Below are positions 36,880 to 47,935 of a DNA stretch of 64,000 nt, piece by piece (the stretch's first letter is position 1; each line of letters begins with the position of its first letter). The stretch comes from Allobosea vaviloviae (GTDB lineage Bacteria; Pseudomonadota; Alphaproteobacteria; Rhizobiales; Beijerinckiaceae), in contig NZ_LGSZ01000037.1 in the NCBI RefSeq assembly GCF_001298265.1, positions 17,587 to 81,586 on the forward strand. Reading direction: 5' to 3'. Below the pieces are notes generated by a model, which did not search any database, was not told the DNA's origin, and saw only the letters and a list, made by a program, of their open reading frames with translations. Both the position numbers and the translations under genes were made by a program.

Positions 36880-36932
36880 CACCGCCGCGTGACCGGCCGG
36901 CGCCCCCTTTCCATTCAGGATATGCGGTTTCC

Positions 36933-38243
36933 ATGACCTCCTTCTCTCCCCGCGAGATCGTCTCCGAGCTCGACCGTTTCATCGTCGGCCAGAACGACGC
37001 CAAGCGTGCCGTCGCCATCGCCTTGCGCAATCGCTGGCGCCGCCAGCAGCTCGAGGGGCCGCTGCGCGAAGAGGTCTCGCCGAAGAACATCCTGATGATC
37101 GGGCCGACCGGCTGCGGCAAGACCGAGATCGCGCGGCGCCTCGCCAAGCTCGCCAACGCGCCCTTCCTCAAGGTCGAGGCGACGAAGTTCACCGAGGTCG
37201 GCTATGTCGGCCGCGACGTCGAATCGATCGTGCGCGACCTCGTCGAGATCGCGATTTCGCTGGTGCGCGAGAGCCGGCGCAAGGATGTCCAGGCCAAGGC
37301 CCATGTCGCGGCGGAAGAGCGCGTGCTCGACGCGCTGGTCGGCGTCAATGCCAGCCTCGCCACCCGCGATTCCTTCCGCCGGAAGCTCCGCGCCAACGAA
37401 CTCGACGACAAGGAGATCGAGGTGGAGATCGCCTCGGGCAGTCAATCCTCCGCGCCGATGTTCGAGGTGCCGGGCATGCCGGGCGCCTCGATCGGCGCCA
37501 TCAACCTCTCCGACATGTTCGGCAAGGCCTTCGGCCAGAAGGGCAAGCCCCGGCGCGTGCTGGTGAAGGACGCCTATGGCCCGCTGCTGACGGAAGAGAG
37601 CGACAAGCTGATCGACCAGGAGGCGATCGTGCAGGCCGCGATCCGCGAGGTCGAGAACAACGGCATCGTCTTCCTCGACGAGATCGACAAGATCTGCGCC
37701 CGCGAGGGCAAAGGCGGGGCCGATGTCTCGCGCGAAGGCGTGCAGCGCGACCTGCTGCCGCTGATCGAGGGCACGACGGTCGCAACCAAGCATGGCGCGG
37801 TGAAGAGCGACCACATCCTGTTCATCGCGTCGGGCGCCTTCCACGTCTCGCGCCCGTCCGACCTGCTGCCGGAGCTGCAGGGCCGCCTGCCGATCCGCGT
37901 CGAATTGCAGCCGCTCGACGTCGATGATTTCAGGCGCATCCTGACCGAGACGGAGGCCAGCCTGATCAAGCAGACGGTGGCGCTGATGGCCACCGAAGAG
38001 GTCACCGTCGACTTCACGCCTGACGCAATCGACGCCATCGCGCGCATCGCGGTCGATGTGAACTCCACCGTCGAGAACATCGGCGCCCGCCGGCTCCAGA
38101 CCGTGATCGAGCGCATCCTCGACGACATCTCGTTCACGGCGCCCGACCGCTCGGGCGAGACCGTGACGATCGACGGCGCCTACGTCCAATCGCGCATCGG
38201 CGATCTCGCGAAGAACGCGGATCTGAGCCGGTTCATTTTGTAA
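36933..38243 (+). CDS. hslU: HslU ATPase subunit of the HslUV protease
   Basis: 436 aa from the ATG at 36933; the frame is open far upstream but only this start gives the family N-terminus [20 protein letters not shown]. Walker A GPTGCGKT (57-64), Walker [10 protein letters not shown] (about 248), sensor region and the C-terminal tail DLSRFIL that inserts into HslV. The I domain (about 110-240) is present. Unfolds and feeds proteins into HslV. Confidence 0.96.
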   Translation: MTSFSPREIVSELDRFIVGQNDAKRAVAIALRNRWRRQQLEGPLREEVSPKNILMIGPTGCGKTEIARRLAKLANAPFLKVEATKFTEVGYVGRDVESIVRDLVEIAISLVRESRRKDVQAKAHVAAEERVLDALVGVNASLATRDSFRRKLRANELDDKEIEVEIASGSQSSAPMFEVPGMPGASIGAINLSDMFGKAFGQKGKPRRVLVKDAYGPLLTEESDKLIDQEAIVQAAIREVENNGIVFLDEIDKICAREGKGGADVSREGVQRDLLPLIEGTTVATKHGAVKSDHILFIASGAFHVSRPSDLLPELQGRLPIRVELQPLDVDDFRRILTETEASLIKQTVALMATEEVTVDFTPDAIDAIARIAVDVNSTVENIGARRLQTVIERILDDISFTAPDRSGETVTIDGAYVQSRIGDLAKNADLSRFIL

Positions 38244-38268
38244 CCGGCCGTTGAAGGGAAAGGCGGCG

Positions 38269-39840
38269 ATGCCGGCTGAACCCGCGAAACTCGCCCGCAA
38301 CTCGCTCGTCGTCGGGCTGGCGACGGTGCTGTCGCGTCTGCTCGGCTTCGCCCGCGACATGCTGATCGCGCGCATGCTCGGGGCAGGCCCGGTGGCGGAC
38401 GCCTTCCTCGTCGCCTTCCGCCTGCCCAATCTGATGCGGCGCGTGCTGGGCGAGGGTGGGCTGAACGCGCCCTTCGTGCCGGTTTATCTCGATTTGCGCA
38501 CCGAAGCGGGCGTCGAGGCAGCCAGGCATTTCGCAGGCCAGGCTTTTGCCTGGCTCGCACTCGCGCTCAGCGTCGTCACCGCGCTCGGGCTGTTGCTGGC
38601 GCCTTGGCTGGTGCTCGCCATCGCGGGCGGGTTTCACGACGCGCCGGCGACGCTCGCCATGGCGACGAGCTACACCCGCATCGCACTGCCCTTTCTCGCC
38701 TTCACCACGCTGGCATCGCTCCTGGCTGCGGTGCTGAACTCCGAGGGGCGCTTCCTCGTGGCGGCACTTGCGCCCTCCCTGCTCAATCTCGTCCTGATCG
38801 CGGCGCTGGTGGTTGCGCTCGTCACGGGGATGCCGTCGCAGCAGGGCGCGGCGCTGATCGCGGCGGCGGTCAGCCTCGGCGGGGCGCTGCATCTGCTGAT
38901 GGTTGCGATCGCGCTGTGGCGCGGGAAGACCGGGCTGGCGCGGCCGCGGCTGCAGTGGTCGCCGGGCATGACGCGGCTGGTAAAGCTCGGCGGGCCGGCG
39001 CTGCTGGCGGCCTCGACCTCACAACTCGTGCTGCTGGTGGCGACGCAGATTGCCTCGGCTCAGCCAGGCGCCGTGTCCTGGCTCTATTATGCCGACCGTG
39101 TCTTCCAGCTGCCGCTCGGTTTCGTGGCGGTGGCGATGGGGGTGGTGCTCTTGCCGGCCATTGCCGCGCAGGAAAGCCATGGCGACGCGGCGGGGCGGCG
39201 ACAGACGATCGACCGGGCGCTGCTGCTGGGGCTCGCTTTGGCGGTTCCGGCCGCGACGGCTCTGGCCTGGCTGGCCGACCCGATCATCTCGGTGCTGTTC
39301 GAACGCGGCCGGTTTACCGAAATCGACCGCATCCGCACCGCCGATGCGATGCGCGCCTTTGCCTTTGGCCTGCCCTTTGCCGTGATTGCGAAGGTCTTCG
39401 CCCAGGTCTATTTCGCCCGGCAGACGCCGCACCTGCCGCTCTACGCCGGCCTTGCCGCGCTGATCGTGGCGATCCTCGCCGGCCGGTCCGGGACGATGGC
39501 GATGCCCGCGACAAATGCGGCCGCGGCGGCCAGCCTTGCCTTCGTGACGCAGGCCGGGGTTCTGGGGGGCTTTCTGCTGCGCGACCGGCTCTGGCGGCCG
39601 CAGCGCCGGATGCTGCGACCGATGCTCGCCATCATGGCGGCCAATCTCGTCATGCTGGCCGGCATCGAGGCCGTGATGCCCCGGCTTCTCTCCAGCCTGT
39701 CCATAGACGCCGCTTTGAGCCGGCGGATCGCTGCGCTGACGCTGCTGTGTGGTGTCGGATGCGTACTCTACGCGCTTGCCGGCCGGCTGCTGGGCGCGTT
39801 CCGCTTGCGCGAACTCGGGCGGTTCGGGAAAACGTCCTGA
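38269..39840 (+). CDS. murJ: Lipid II flippase MurJ
   Basis: 523 aa from the ATG at 38269 with GAAGGGAAAGGCGG upstream; an in-frame TTG lies at 38251. About 14 membrane segments. The N-terminal signature is [20 protein letters not shown]...[20 protein letters not shown], with Arg residues lining the lipid II cavity. Flips lipid II across the inner membrane for peptidoglycan synthesis. 25 nt after hslU. Confidence 0.94.
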   Translation: MPAEPAKLARNSLVVGLATVLSRLLGFARDMLIARMLGAGPVADAFLVAFRLPNLMRRVLGEGGLNAPFVPVYLDLRTEAGVEAARHFAGQAFAWLALALSVVTALGLLLAPWLVLAIAGGFHDAPATLAMATSYTRIALPFLAFTTLASLLAAVLNSEGRFLVAALAPSLLNLVLIAALVVALVTGMPSQQGAALIAAAVSLGGALHLLMVAIALWRGKTGLARPRLQWSPGMTRLVKLGGPALLAASTSQLVLLVATQIASAQPGAVSWLYYADRVFQLPLGFVAVAMGVVLLPAIAAQESHGDAAGRRQTIDRALLLGLALAVPAATALAWLADPIISVLFERGRFTEIDRIRTADAMRAFAFGLPFAVIAKVFAQVYFARQTPHLPLYAGLAALIVAILAGRSGTMAMPATNAAAAASLAFVTQAGVLGGFLLRDRLWRPQRRMLRPMLAIMAANLVMLAGIEAVMPRLLSSLSIDAALSRRIAALTLLCGVGCVLYALAGRLLGAFRLRELGRFGKTS

Positions 39841-39970
39841 ACGGGCCGGCCTTGGCGCTCCTTGGGCGATGCGCGGCTGCCGTGACTGTAGCGCGCCCCT
39901 TGCGCGCCGCGCGGGCTTCGGCCAGAACGCGGCACTCCGAACGACCCCCCTTTTTCGCGGGAGCGCCCCG

Positions 39971-41023
39971 ATGGCGACGACTTTCCACCAGCGCGTCTTC
40001 TCCGGCATGCAGCCGACCTCGACGCTGCATCTCGGCAATTATCTGGGCGCGCTGACCAACTGGGTCGCGATGCAGGAGACGCATGAGTGCATCTATTGCG
40101 TCGTCGACATGCACGCGATCACGGTCTGGCAGGACCCCGCCGACCTGACGCGGGCGATCCGCGAGGTCACGGCGGCCTATGTCGCCGCGGGCATCGACAC
40201 CAAGAAGAGCATCATCTTCAACCAGAGCCAGGTGCATCAGCACGCCGAACTCGCCTGGGTGTTCAACTGCGTCGCAAGGCTGGGCTGGCTCAACCGCATG
40301 ACCCAGTTCAAGGAAAAGGCCGGCAAAGACAAGGAAAACGCCTCGATCGGGCTTTATGCCTATCCGGCGCTGATGGCGGCCGACATCCTGCTCTACAAGG
40401 CGACGCATGTTCCGGTCGGCGAGGACCAGAAGCAACATCTCGAGCTGGCGCGCGACATCGCGCAGAAGTTCAACAACGACTTCGGCGTGCAGATCGAGCA
40501 ACGGGGGCTGGCCACCGGCAATCTCGGCTTCTTCCCGCAGCCGGAGCCGATGATCCAGGGGCCGGCGCCGCGTGTGATGAGTCTGCGCGACGGCACCAAG
40601 AAGATGTCGAAATCGGACGCTTCCGACAATTCGCGCATCAACCTGACCGATGACGCCGAGACGATCGCGCAGAAGATCCGCAAGGCCAAGACCGACCCCG
40701 ATGCCCTGCCCTCCGAGGAAAAGGGTCTCGAGGGCCGGCCCGAGGCCGAAAACCTCGTCGGGATCTATGCCGGCCTCAACGGCCAGACCAAGGCGCAGGT
40801 GCTCGGCCAGTTCGGCGGCGGCCAGTTCTCCGGCTTCAAGGCGGCGCTGGTCGACCTCGCGGTCGAGAAGCTCAGCCCGATCGCCGGCGAGATGCGCCGC
40901 CTGCTCGACGATGTCGGCCATATCGACGCCATTCTCGGCGACGGCGCGCAGCGGGCGCAGGCCATCGCCGCCCCGATCATGCGCGACGTCAAGGACATCG
41001 TCGGCTTCGTGCGGCCGCGCTGA
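39971..41023 (+). CDS. trpS: Tryptophanyl-tRNA synthetase
   Basis: 350 aa from the ATG at 39971. Class I synthetase with the HIGH-equivalent TLHLGNYLG (about 17-25), the KMSKS loop KKMSKSD (about 213), and the Trp-pocket region [16 protein letters not shown]. Charges tRNA-Trp. Downstream of murJ with a 130-nt gap. Confidence 0.96.
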   Translation: MATTFHQRVFSGMQPTSTLHLGNYLGALTNWVAMQETHECIYCVVDMHAITVWQDPADLTRAIREVTAAYVAAGIDTKKSIIFNQSQVHQHAELAWVFNCVARLGWLNRMTQFKEKAGKDKENASIGLYAYPALMAADILLYKATHVPVGEDQKQHLELARDIAQKFNNDFGVQIEQRGLATGNLGFFPQPEPMIQGPAPRVMSLRDGTKKMSKSDASDNSRINLTDDAETIAQKIRKAKTDPDALPSEEKGLEGRPEAENLVGIYAGLNGQTKAQVLGQFGGGQFSGFKAALVDLAVEKLSPIAGEMRRLLDDVGHIDAILGDGAQRAQAIAAPIMRDVKDIVGFVRPR

Positions 41024-41108
41024 TGCCGAGCCTGTCGGGGCGGGCTTGCGCTGACGCAGCGGCGCGGTTCACCATGCGTGTTCCCGGAGCGGCGGCAGGG
41101 CAATCGAC

Positions 41109-41603
41109 ATGGTGAAGCGACGGCGGTCCTATGAAACGGGCCATCGCCCGAAATTTCTCGCGGTGGTGGACGACAGCGCCGAATGCGCCAAGGCCGTCCG
41201 CTTCGCCGCACGGCGCTGCGCGCGGCTGGGGGCCTCGATCGTGCTTCTGGGCGTGGTGACGCCTCCCGAGCATGAAACCTGGCTCGGCGTCGGCGCGGTC
41301 ATGCAGGCGGAGGCCGAGGCCGAAGCCGAGAAGCTGATCGACACCGCCGCGGCCTCCGTGCGCGGTCTGGCCGGGCTGGAGCCGGAACGCGTCGTGCGAA
41401 CCGGCGACAAGGCCGACGAGGTCGTCAAGCTCATCGAAGCCGACGAGGACATCTCCCTGCTCGTGCTCGCCGCAGGCGCCGGGCGAGAGGGGCCTGGGCC
41501 GCTGGTCAGCGCGCTCGCCGGCAAATCGGCTGCGAGCTTCCCGATTCCGGTCGCGATCGTGCCAGGCCATCTGGAAGACGAGGAAATCGACGCGCTGGCG
41601 TGA
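41109..41603 (+). CDS. Universal stress protein
   Basis: 164 aa, single UspA domain: VVDDSAECAKAVRFAARRCARLGA at the N-terminus and the nucleotide-loop region LLVLAAGAGREGPGPLVSALAG near 117-138, where ATP-binding Usp proteins have G-2x-G-9x-G-S/T. Spacing here is only partly canonical. Role in stress response unknown. Confidence 0.85.
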   Translation: MVKRRRSYETGHRPKFLAVVDDSAECAKAVRFAARRCARLGASIVLLGVVTPPEHETWLGVGAVMQAEAEAEAEKLIDTAAASVRGLAGLEPERVVRTGDKADEVVKLIEADEDISLLVLAAGAGREGPGPLVSALAGKSAASFPIPVAIVPGHLEDEEIDALA

Positions 41604-41724
41604 GGCTCTTCCTCGGTCTGCGCCGCGCCTGGCCTTAGCTTCGCGCTGGAATGATTCCACGCGGGCGCCTATATCGGAGACAGGAACGGCGGCCTTGAAC
41701 CGTCCGGGACCGGAGATTTTCATC

Positions 41725-42285
41725 ATGTTCATCCAGACCGAAGCCACGCCCAACCCCGCGACGCTGAAATTCCTGCCCGGCCGCGCCGTGATGGCGGACG
41801 GAACGCTCGAACTGCGCGATCCCGACCAGGCCGAGCGTTCGCCGCTGGCGCAGCGGCTGTTCGGCGTCAACGGTGTCTCCGGCGTTTTCCTCGGCTCGGA
41901 TTTCATCACCGTGACCAAGTCGGCAGGCGAATGGCCGCATCTCAAGCCGGCCATTCTCGGCGCGATCATGGAGCATTTCATGTCGGGCGCGCCGGTTCTG
42001 TCGGACGGCTCGCGCGCCGATGTCATCGAGGAGGGCGAGTTCTTCGCCCCCGAGGATGCGCAGACGGTCGAGACCATCAAGGACCTGCTGGAGACGCGCA
42101 TTCGGCCCGCGGTGGCGGGCGATGGCGGCGACATCACCTTCCGCGGCTTCAAGGACGGCACGGTCTATCTGGCGATGAAGGGCTCCTGCTCGGGCTGCCC
42201 CTCCTCGACCGCGACGCTGAAGCACGGCATCCAGAATCTGCTGCGCCACTTCCTGCCGGATGTGCGCGAGGTCGAGGCGGTTTGA
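41725..42285 (+). CDS. NifU/Nfu-type iron-sulfur scaffold protein
   Basis: 186 aa from the ATG at 41725. The N-terminal Nfu_N domain starts MFIQTEATPNPATLKFLPG, and the C-terminal NifU-like domain has the cluster-binding CxxC in GSCSGCPSS (about 153-161). Such proteins carry Fe-S clusters to apo-targets. 16 nt before tsaB. Confidence 0.93.
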   Translation: MFIQTEATPNPATLKFLPGRAVMADGTLELRDPDQAERSPLAQRLFGVNGVSGVFLGSDFITVTKSAGEWPHLKPAILGAIMEHFMSGAPVLSDGSRADVIEEGEFFAPEDAQTVETIKDLLETRIRPAVAGDGGDITFRGFKDGTVYLAMKGSCSGCPSSTATLKHGIQNLLRHFLPDVREVEAV

Positions 42286-42301
42286 GCGTGTCCCGAAGCT
42301 G

Positions 42302-42988
42302 ATGCGCATTCTCGCGATCGATACTGCGCTTGGCGCCTGTTCGGCCTGCGTGCTCGATACCGCCGACATGGTGAACCCGCTGGCGATCGAGCAGATCGCG
42401 ATGGAGCGTGGCCATGCCGAGGCGCTGATGCCGCTGATCGAGCGCGTCATGGATGCGGTCGAGGGCGGGTTTTCCTCGCTCGACCGGGTGGCCGTCACCG
42501 TCGGGCCGGGCAGCTATACCGGCTTGCGGGTCGGGGTCAGCGCCGCCCGCGCAATCGCGCTCGCGGCAAACATTCCCGCCGTCGGGGTCACGACGCTCGC
42601 CGCCTGTGCCGCCCCGCTCGTCGGTCGCGAGCCCGGCCGCGTCATTGCCGCCGCGCTCGATGCCAAGCATGGCCAGGTCTGGTTCCAGGCCCTGAGTTCG
42701 GAGGGCCGCCAGATCGTCGCCCTGCGCCAGGTCAGCTATCGCGACGCCGCGCGCGCCATCGGCGCCGGCCCGGTCAGCCTGGTCGGCTCGGCGTCGCTCG
42801 CCGTCGCCAACGAGGCCTGGGCGATCGGCCTCGACGCGCTGGTGCTCGACGATGCGCGCGCGCCCGACGTGATCTGGGTGGCGCGGCTGGGCATGATCGC
42901 CGACCCCGATTCGGCGCCGCCGCGTCCGCTCTATCTGAAGGCGCCCGAGACGACCCCGCAGGATCGCGCCCGCCTGCCGCGCCGCTAG
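42302..42988 (+). CDS. tsaB: TsaB, tRNA threonylcarbamoyladenosine synthesis protein
   Basis: 228 aa from the ATG at 42302. ASKHA-type fold start MRILAIDTALGACSACV, then VTVGPGSYTGLRVGVSAARAIA (about 67-88). Partner of TsaD and TsaE in t6A37 formation. The rimI gene follows, the usual pairing. Confidence 0.93.
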   Translation: MRILAIDTALGACSACVLDTADMVNPLAIEQIAMERGHAEALMPLIERVMDAVEGGFSSLDRVAVTVGPGSYTGLRVGVSAARAIALAANIPAVGVTTLAACAAPLVGREPGRVIAAALDAKHGQVWFQALSSEGRQIVALRQVSYRDAARAIGAGPVSLVGSASLAVANEAWAIGLDALVLDDARAPDVIWVARLGMIADPDSAPPRPLYLKAPETTPQDRARLPRR

Positions 42989-43072
42989 GGCTTCAATGCA
43001 CCAACTGCGGGAAATCCATCTGAGATGACGCTAGGGCACTTGCCAGCGCGCGCGTCTGTGCCATCAAGCGCC

Positions 43073-43570
43073 ATGGACTGGCTGCGTCGATTGCGACACC
43101 CTCATGCGAGCCCGGCGCGGACCGGCCGCCTCGACGCGCGCCATGCCCGCGACGTGGCGGCGCTGCACAGCCAGGGCGGCTTCGCGCGTGGCTGGGATCC
43201 AGGCGAGTGCGCGGCGCTCCTGGCGGATGCCAGCATCGCCAGCGACGGCGTCTTCTGCGGACAGAGCCTGCACCCGGCCGGCTTCGTGATGTCGCGCCAG
43301 GCGGCCGATGAAGCGGAAATCCTCTCGATCGTAATCGCGCCCGGCCAGCGCCGGAGCGGACTGGCCGCCAACCTGCTCGGCGCGCATCTGTCGACGCTTG
43401 CCGGCAATGGCGTCATCCAGGTGTTCCTCGAAGTCGAGGAGGGCAATGTCGCGGCCGAACGGCTTTACCGGCATCTCGGCTTCCGCGAGGTCGGCCGGCG
43501 CAAGGGCTATTACCCCAAGCCTGACGGTAGCCGGGCCACGGCGGTCGCGATGCGGCTCGATCTGGCATGA
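43073..43570 (+). CDS. rimI: Ribosomal-protein-alanine N-acetyltransferase RimI
   Basis: 165 aa from the ATG at 43073 (MDWLRRL); an ATG at 43025 would give 181 aa and neither has a good Shine-Dalgarno. GNAT fold with AEILSIVIAPGQRRSGLAANLL (acetyl-CoA loop QRRSGL) and VFLEVEEGNVAAERLYRHLGF typical of RimI. Acetylates the N-terminal Ala of S18; follows tsaB. Confidence 0.88.
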   Translation: MDWLRRLRHPHASPARTGRLDARHARDVAALHSQGGFARGWDPGECAALLADASIASDGVFCGQSLHPAGFVMSRQAADEAEILSIVIAPGQRRSGLAANLLGAHLSTLAGNGVIQVFLEVEEGNVAAERLYRHLGFREVGRRKGYYPKPDGSRATAVAMRLDLA

Positions 43571-43601
43571 CCTCCATTCGCATCGGCGGAGTTGCGCGGG
43601 C

Positions 43602-44417
43602 ATGACCGGCTTGCGTCCCGGCGCGATCCTGCGGCTGTCCTCCCTGGCACTCGCCACCATCGCGCTGCTGCCGGTACAGCTTGTCATAGCCCGGCTCGCC
43701 CCGGGGAAGAGTGCCACGATTCCTCTCCTGTTCCATCGCCTGACCTGCCGCTGCCTCGGCGTGCGTCGGCGCATCCGGGGAACGCCGCCTCCGGCCGGCA
43801 GTGGCGGGCTGATCGTCGCCAACCATGTCTCCTGGCTCGACATCTCCGTGCTCGGCGCGGAGAGGCCGGTCTGTTTCGTGGCCAAGAGCGAGGTCCGGGG
43901 CTGGCCGGTGATCGGCTTTTTGTCCCGCTTGCAGCACACGCTCTTCATCGATCGATCGCGCCGCGGCGCCACTGCGGATGTCGCGGCGCAGATGGGCGAG
44001 CGGCTGTCGGCGGGACAGGCCGTCGTGCTGTTCGCAGAGGGCACCACGGGCGACGGCACGCGCATCCTGCCGATGCGGTCATCGCTGCTGGGAGCCGCTC
44101 ATGAAGCGCTCAAGAGCGAGATCGACGGAGCCGACGAGGCCGATATCGCGGTCTACCCGCTGACGATCAGCTATACCGGTTTCCACGGCATCGCCGGCGG
44201 GCGGGTCGAGCGGACGGCGCTCGCCTGGTATGGCGAAACCGAACTCGCGCCCCATCTAAAGGCCGTCCTCGATGCCGGCGCCGTCGATGTCGAACTCGCC
44301 TGGGGCGAGCCGATCGCGATGGGCCGCAAGACCTCGCGCAAGGAGGCGACGCGGCTGGCCGAGGCTGCGATCCGCAAGGCGCGGCAGGAGACGGTGAGCG
44401 GGCGGCCGCTGGCCTGA
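43602..44417 (+). CDS. plsC: 1-acyl-sn-glycerol-3-phosphate acyltransferase (PlsC family)
   Basis: 271 aa from the ATG at 43602. An N-terminal hydrophobic segment (about 10-30) anchors it to the inner membrane. NHVSWLD (HX4D motif, about 74-80) and FAEGTTGDGTRI (glycerol-phosphate binding block) define the family. Could alternatively acylate ornithine lipids (OlsA-like). Confidence 0.85.
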   Translation: MTGLRPGAILRLSSLALATIALLPVQLVIARLAPGKSATIPLLFHRLTCRCLGVRRRIRGTPPPAGSGGLIVANHVSWLDISVLGAERPVCFVAKSEVRGWPVIGFLSRLQHTLFIDRSRRGATADVAAQMGERLSAGQAVVLFAEGTTGDGTRILPMRSSLLGAAHEALKSEIDGADEADIAVYPLTISYTGFHGIAGGRVERTALAWYGETELAPHLKAVLDAGAVDVELAWGEPIAMGRKTSRKEATRLAEAAIRKARQETVSGRPLA

Positions 44418-44531
44418 AACCGTCAGGCACGGGATTGGCCCGGCTGTTGCTTGCATAGAGGCAATGGCTTGATCGGCGGGATTGGGCGTCCGGTCATTTC
44501 CTCGGGGCGCGATACGGAGTAAGGAGGCGGT

Positions 44532-45968
44532 TTGGAGACCAGACCCTTCGCGATGAAGAAAGTCCACATCAAGTCCTTCGGCTGCCAGATGAACGTCTAT
44601 GACGGCCAGCGCATGGCCGACATCCTGGGCGAACAGGGCTTCGAGGAAACGCCGACGCCCGAAGGCGCCGACCTGATCCTGCTGAACACCTGCCATATTC
44701 GCGACCGGGCGGTGCAGAAGGTCTATACCGAGCTCGGCAAGCTGCGCGACATCAAGACCGCGCAGAAGGCACAGGGGCAGGACACCCGCATCGTCGTCGC
44801 CGGCTGCGTCGCGCAGGCCGAAGGCGCCGAGATCCAGCGGCGCCAGCCCGCCGTCGATCTCGTCGTCGGCCCACAGGCCTATCACCGGCTGCCGGAGCTC
44901 CTCGAGCAGGCGCAGCGTCGACGCACCGTCGACACCGACCTGCCGATCGACGACAAGTTCGGCCATCTACCGGCGCCAAAACCGGCGGCGATCCGAGCGC
45001 GCGGCATCTCGGCTTTCGTCACCGTGCAGGAGGGCTGCGACAAATTCTGCGCCTTCTGCGTCGTGCCCTATACGCGCGGCGCCGAATTCTCGCGGCCGGT
45101 CGCGCAGATCATGGCCGAGATCGAGCGGCTGGCGGCGTCGGGCGTGCAGGACGTCACGCTGATCGGCCAGAACGTCAACGCCTATCATGGCGAGGGCTCG
45201 GACGGGCGCGCCTGGGGCCTGGCGCGGTTGATGCATCGCGTGGCGGAGGTTCAGGGAATCCACCGCATCCGCTACAGCACCAGCCATCCCAACGACATGG
45301 ATGACGACCTGATCGCGGCCCATCGCGATCTGCCGCAGGTAATGCCCTTCCTGCATCTGCCGGTGCAGGCGGGCTCCGACCGCATCCTTTTGGCGATGAA
45401 CCGCAAGCACACAGCCGACCAATATCGCCGCCTGATCGAGCGGGTCCGTCAGGCGAGGCCCGACATCGCACTGTCCTCGGACTTCATCGTCGGCTTTCCC
45501 GGCGAGAGCGACGCCGATTTCGAGGAGACGATCGCGCTGGTCGACGAGATCGGCTTCGCCTCCAGCTATTCGTTCAAATATTCACCGCGCCCGGGCACGC
45601 CCGCCGCCGATCTGCGCGAACAGGTGCCCGCCGCGCTGATGGATGAGCGGCTCCAGCGCCTGCAGGCGCGCATCGAGCATCACCGGCAGGCCTTCAACCA
45701 TGCCATGGTCGGGCGCACCGTCGAAGTGCTGCTCGAACGCGCGGGACGGCATCCGCGACAGCTTGCGGGAAAGACGCCCTACCTTCAGGCTGTGCAGATC
45801 GAGACGGAGACGAATCAGATCGGCGACCGGGTGCAGGTGGTGATCGAGCGGGCGGGCTCCAACTCCCTCTTCGGCCGCAAGGCCGGGGAGCCGGATACGC
45901 CGAGCCAAAATCCTGCGATGCTAGATCCTGCTGCGCGAGATCCCGCGAACAAGGACCTCGCGGCTTGA
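44532..45968 (+). CDS. miaB: tRNA-2-methylthio-N6-dimethylallyladenosine synthase MiaB
   Basis: 478 aa from TTG 44532, which follows AAGGAGG (44521-44527); an ATG at 44553 would give the more usual [14 protein letters not shown] start. The N-terminal cluster Cys are in [14 protein letters not shown] and AGCVAQAEG; the radical-SAM CxxxCxxC is in [16 protein letters not shown]; a TRAM domain follows. Methylthiolates A37 of tRNAs. Confidence 0.95.
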   Translation: METRPFAMKKVHIKSFGCQMNVYDGQRMADILGEQGFEETPTPEGADLILLNTCHIRDRAVQKVYTELGKLRDIKTAQKAQGQDTRIVVAGCVAQAEGAEIQRRQPAVDLVVGPQAYHRLPELLEQAQRRRTVDTDLPIDDKFGHLPAPKPAAIRARGISAFVTVQEGCDKFCAFCVVPYTRGAEFSRPVAQIMAEIERLAASGVQDVTLIGQNVNAYHGEGSDGRAWGLARLMHRVAEVQGIHRIRYSTSHPNDMDDDLIAAHRDLPQVMPFLHLPVQAGSDRILLAMNRKHTADQYRRLIERVRQARPDIALSSDFIVGFPGESDADFEETIALVDEIGFASSYSFKYSPRPGTPAADLREQVPAALMDERLQRLQARIEHHRQAFNHAMVGRTVEVLLERAGRHPRQLAGKTPYLQAVQIETETNQIGDRVQVVIERAGSNSLFGRKAGEPDTPSQNPAMLDPAARDPANKDLAA

Positions 45969-46133
45969 CCGCGGTTTTCGCATCGATCCGGGCTGGCCTG
46001 CAGCGGCGGGCGGCGGCGAGCCGCTGTCATCAGCCTGAAATCGAAGCGCCGGCTGATATGAGCGAGCGATTTGCGAGACGACCCGGCCCAACGCTTCTGT
46101 CCGGCCGGAACAGGCGCCAGGGAGACGACGCTT

Positions 46134-47306
46134 TTGGCACAGGCTGACTCGACGACACCGAGACCGGAACGGGGCCCGCGGCGCGAGGTCGCGCCGTCAC
46201 GCGTGGAAAGCCTGACGCGTGACGGATTGCCCGTCACCGAAGTCCTGCTCTCGTTCGACGACAACCGGCTGGCGAGCCTGGTCTTCGGCCATTACGACCA
46301 GAACCTGGCGCATCTAGAGCGCAGGCTGGGCGTTGTGGTCAGCCCCAATGGCAACCATGCCACCATCAAGGGCCCGCGCGAGACCGCCGAACAGGCCGGT
46401 CGCGTGCTGAAGACGCTCTACACCCGCGCCAAGGCCGGCGCCTCGGTGACGCTGGGAGAGGTCGACGGCGCGATCGAGGAGAGCAATGTCCAGCGCTCGC
46501 TGTTCCCGGCCGCGGATGCGGGCAAGACCTCCTTCGATGCGATCGTGACGCGCAAGCGCGGGCCTGTGCGGGCCCGCAATGCGGCGCAGGATGCGTATCT
46601 GCGCCAGCTCAAGCGCAACGAACTCGTGCTGGCCGAAGGCCCTGCCGGCACCGGCAAGACCTGGCTTGCGGTCGGACACGCCGTCTCGCTGATCGAGCAG
46701 GGCGTGGTCGAGCGCATGGTGCTGTCGCGGCCCGCCGTTGAGGCCGGAGAGCGTCTCGGCTTCCTGCCCGGCGACATGCGCGAGAAGGTCGATCCCTATC
46801 TGCGGCCAATCTATGACGCGCTCAACGACTTCATGGAGGCGCGCCATGTCGAGCGCGCCCTGCAGACCGGCATGATCGAGATCGCACCGCTCGCCTTCAT
46901 GCGCGGCCGCACCCTAACCAATGCGGTGGTGCTGCTCGACGAGGCGCAGAACGCGACCTCCGTGCAGATGAAGATGTTCCTGACCCGCCTCGGCGAGGGC
47001 TCGCGGATGATCATCACCGGCGACCCCTCGCAGATCGATCTGCCGCCGGGCCAACGCTCGGGACTGATCGAGGCCGTGAGGCTTCTGTCGGGCGTCGAGG
47101 GCGTCGGCTATGCCAAGTTCGAGGAGGGCGACGTCGTGCGCCACGACCTCGTGCGCCGCATCGTCATGGCCTATGAGGGCGCCGCGCGGCGCGAGCGTGA
47201 AGAGCGCGAGGAGCGGATGCGCGCCGCCGTGCCGGAACCGCAGGCTCCGATCGAAAGCGATACGGAGGGGCTGAAGCGCACCCTGTCGCGGGAGCGGCCG
47301 CGATGA
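46134..47306 (+). CDS. phoH: PhoH-family ATPase
   Basis: 390 aa from TTG 46134, which has AGGGAG 9 nt upstream; in-frame TTG at 46071 would add 21 residues. P-loop GPAGTGKT (about 178), Walker B AVVLLDEAQNA, and the ITGDPSQIDLP motif of the PhoH/RNA-helicase-like fold. Coupled (ATGA) to ybeY, the usual phoH-ybeY-corC-lnt order, suggesting a role in RNA/ribosome metabolism. Confidence 0.92.
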   Translation: MAQADSTTPRPERGPRREVAPSRVESLTRDGLPVTEVLLSFDDNRLASLVFGHYDQNLAHLERRLGVVVSPNGNHATIKGPRETAEQAGRVLKTLYTRAKAGASVTLGEVDGAIEESNVQRSLFPAADAGKTSFDAIVTRKRGPVRARNAAQDAYLRQLKRNELVLAEGPAGTGKTWLAVGHAVSLIEQGVVERMVLSRPAVEAGERLGFLPGDMREKVDPYLRPIYDALNDFMEARHVERALQTGMIEIAPLAFMRGRTLTNAVVLLDEAQNATSVQMKMFLTRLGEGSRMIITGDPSQIDLPPGQRSGLIEAVRLLSGVEGVGYAKFEEGDVVRHDLVRRIVMAYEGAARREREEREERMRAAVPEPQAPIESDTEGLKRTLSRERPR

Positions 47307-47935
47307 CCGACCGATCTCGCGCGCGGCGTTCGGCGCCGCGGCCTGAGACCAGCCCCCCGGCGCTCGCGATCACCGTCCGGGCCCAGTCGCGCCAGTGGCG
47401 CACGCTCGGCAACCTAGCCGTTCTGCGCGCTCTGGTGACACAGGCGACGCAGGCCGCGCTGGCTGTCTCGCCCGTTCAGCCCCTCGACGGTGCCGAACTC
47501 AGCCTGCTCCTGACCGACGACCGGCGCATCCGCATCGTCAACCGCGATTGGCGCGGTTTCGACAAGGCGACCAACGTTTTGTCCTTCCCGGCCGCGCCGC
47601 CGGACCGGATCGCGACGAGCCCGATGCTGGGCGACATCGCCGTCGCCTACGAGACCGTCGAGCGCGAGGCGCAGGCCGAGGGCAAGAGCCTTGCCGACCA
47701 TCTCAGCCATCTCGTCATCCACGGCCTGCTGCATCTGCTCGGCGAGGATCACGAATCCGAGGCCGAGGCGCAGCGCATGGAAAGCCTCGAAGTGGCGGCT
47801 CTCGCCCGGCTCGGCATCGCCGACCCCTATGCCGATGGCGAACTCGTCGCGCGGCCGCAAGCCATTGCCGCTGCCTCTCCCCTAACCCCGCTCTCTCCCC
47901 AAGCCCCGAACCGAGACCAACCTCCAAGATCATGA
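47303..47935 (+). CDS. ybeY: Endoribonuclease YbeY
   Basis: 210 aa. The zinc site HxxxHxxxxxH is present in HLVIHGLLHLLGEDH (about 136-150), with NVLSFP upstream. Processes 16S rRNA 3' end and takes part in ribosome quality control. Longer N- and C-termini than in E. coli (about 155 aa). Overlaps phoH and corC by 4 nt each. Confidence 0.94.
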   Translation: MTDRSRARRSAPRPETSPPALAITVRAQSRQWRTLGNLAVLRALVTQATQAALAVSPVQPLDGAELSLLLTDDRRIRIVNRDWRGFDKATNVLSFPAAPPDRIATSPMLGDIAVAYETVEREAQAEGKSLADHLSHLVIHGLLHLLGEDHESEAEAQRMESLEVAALARLGIADPYADGELVARPQAIAAASPLTPLSPQAPNRDQPPRS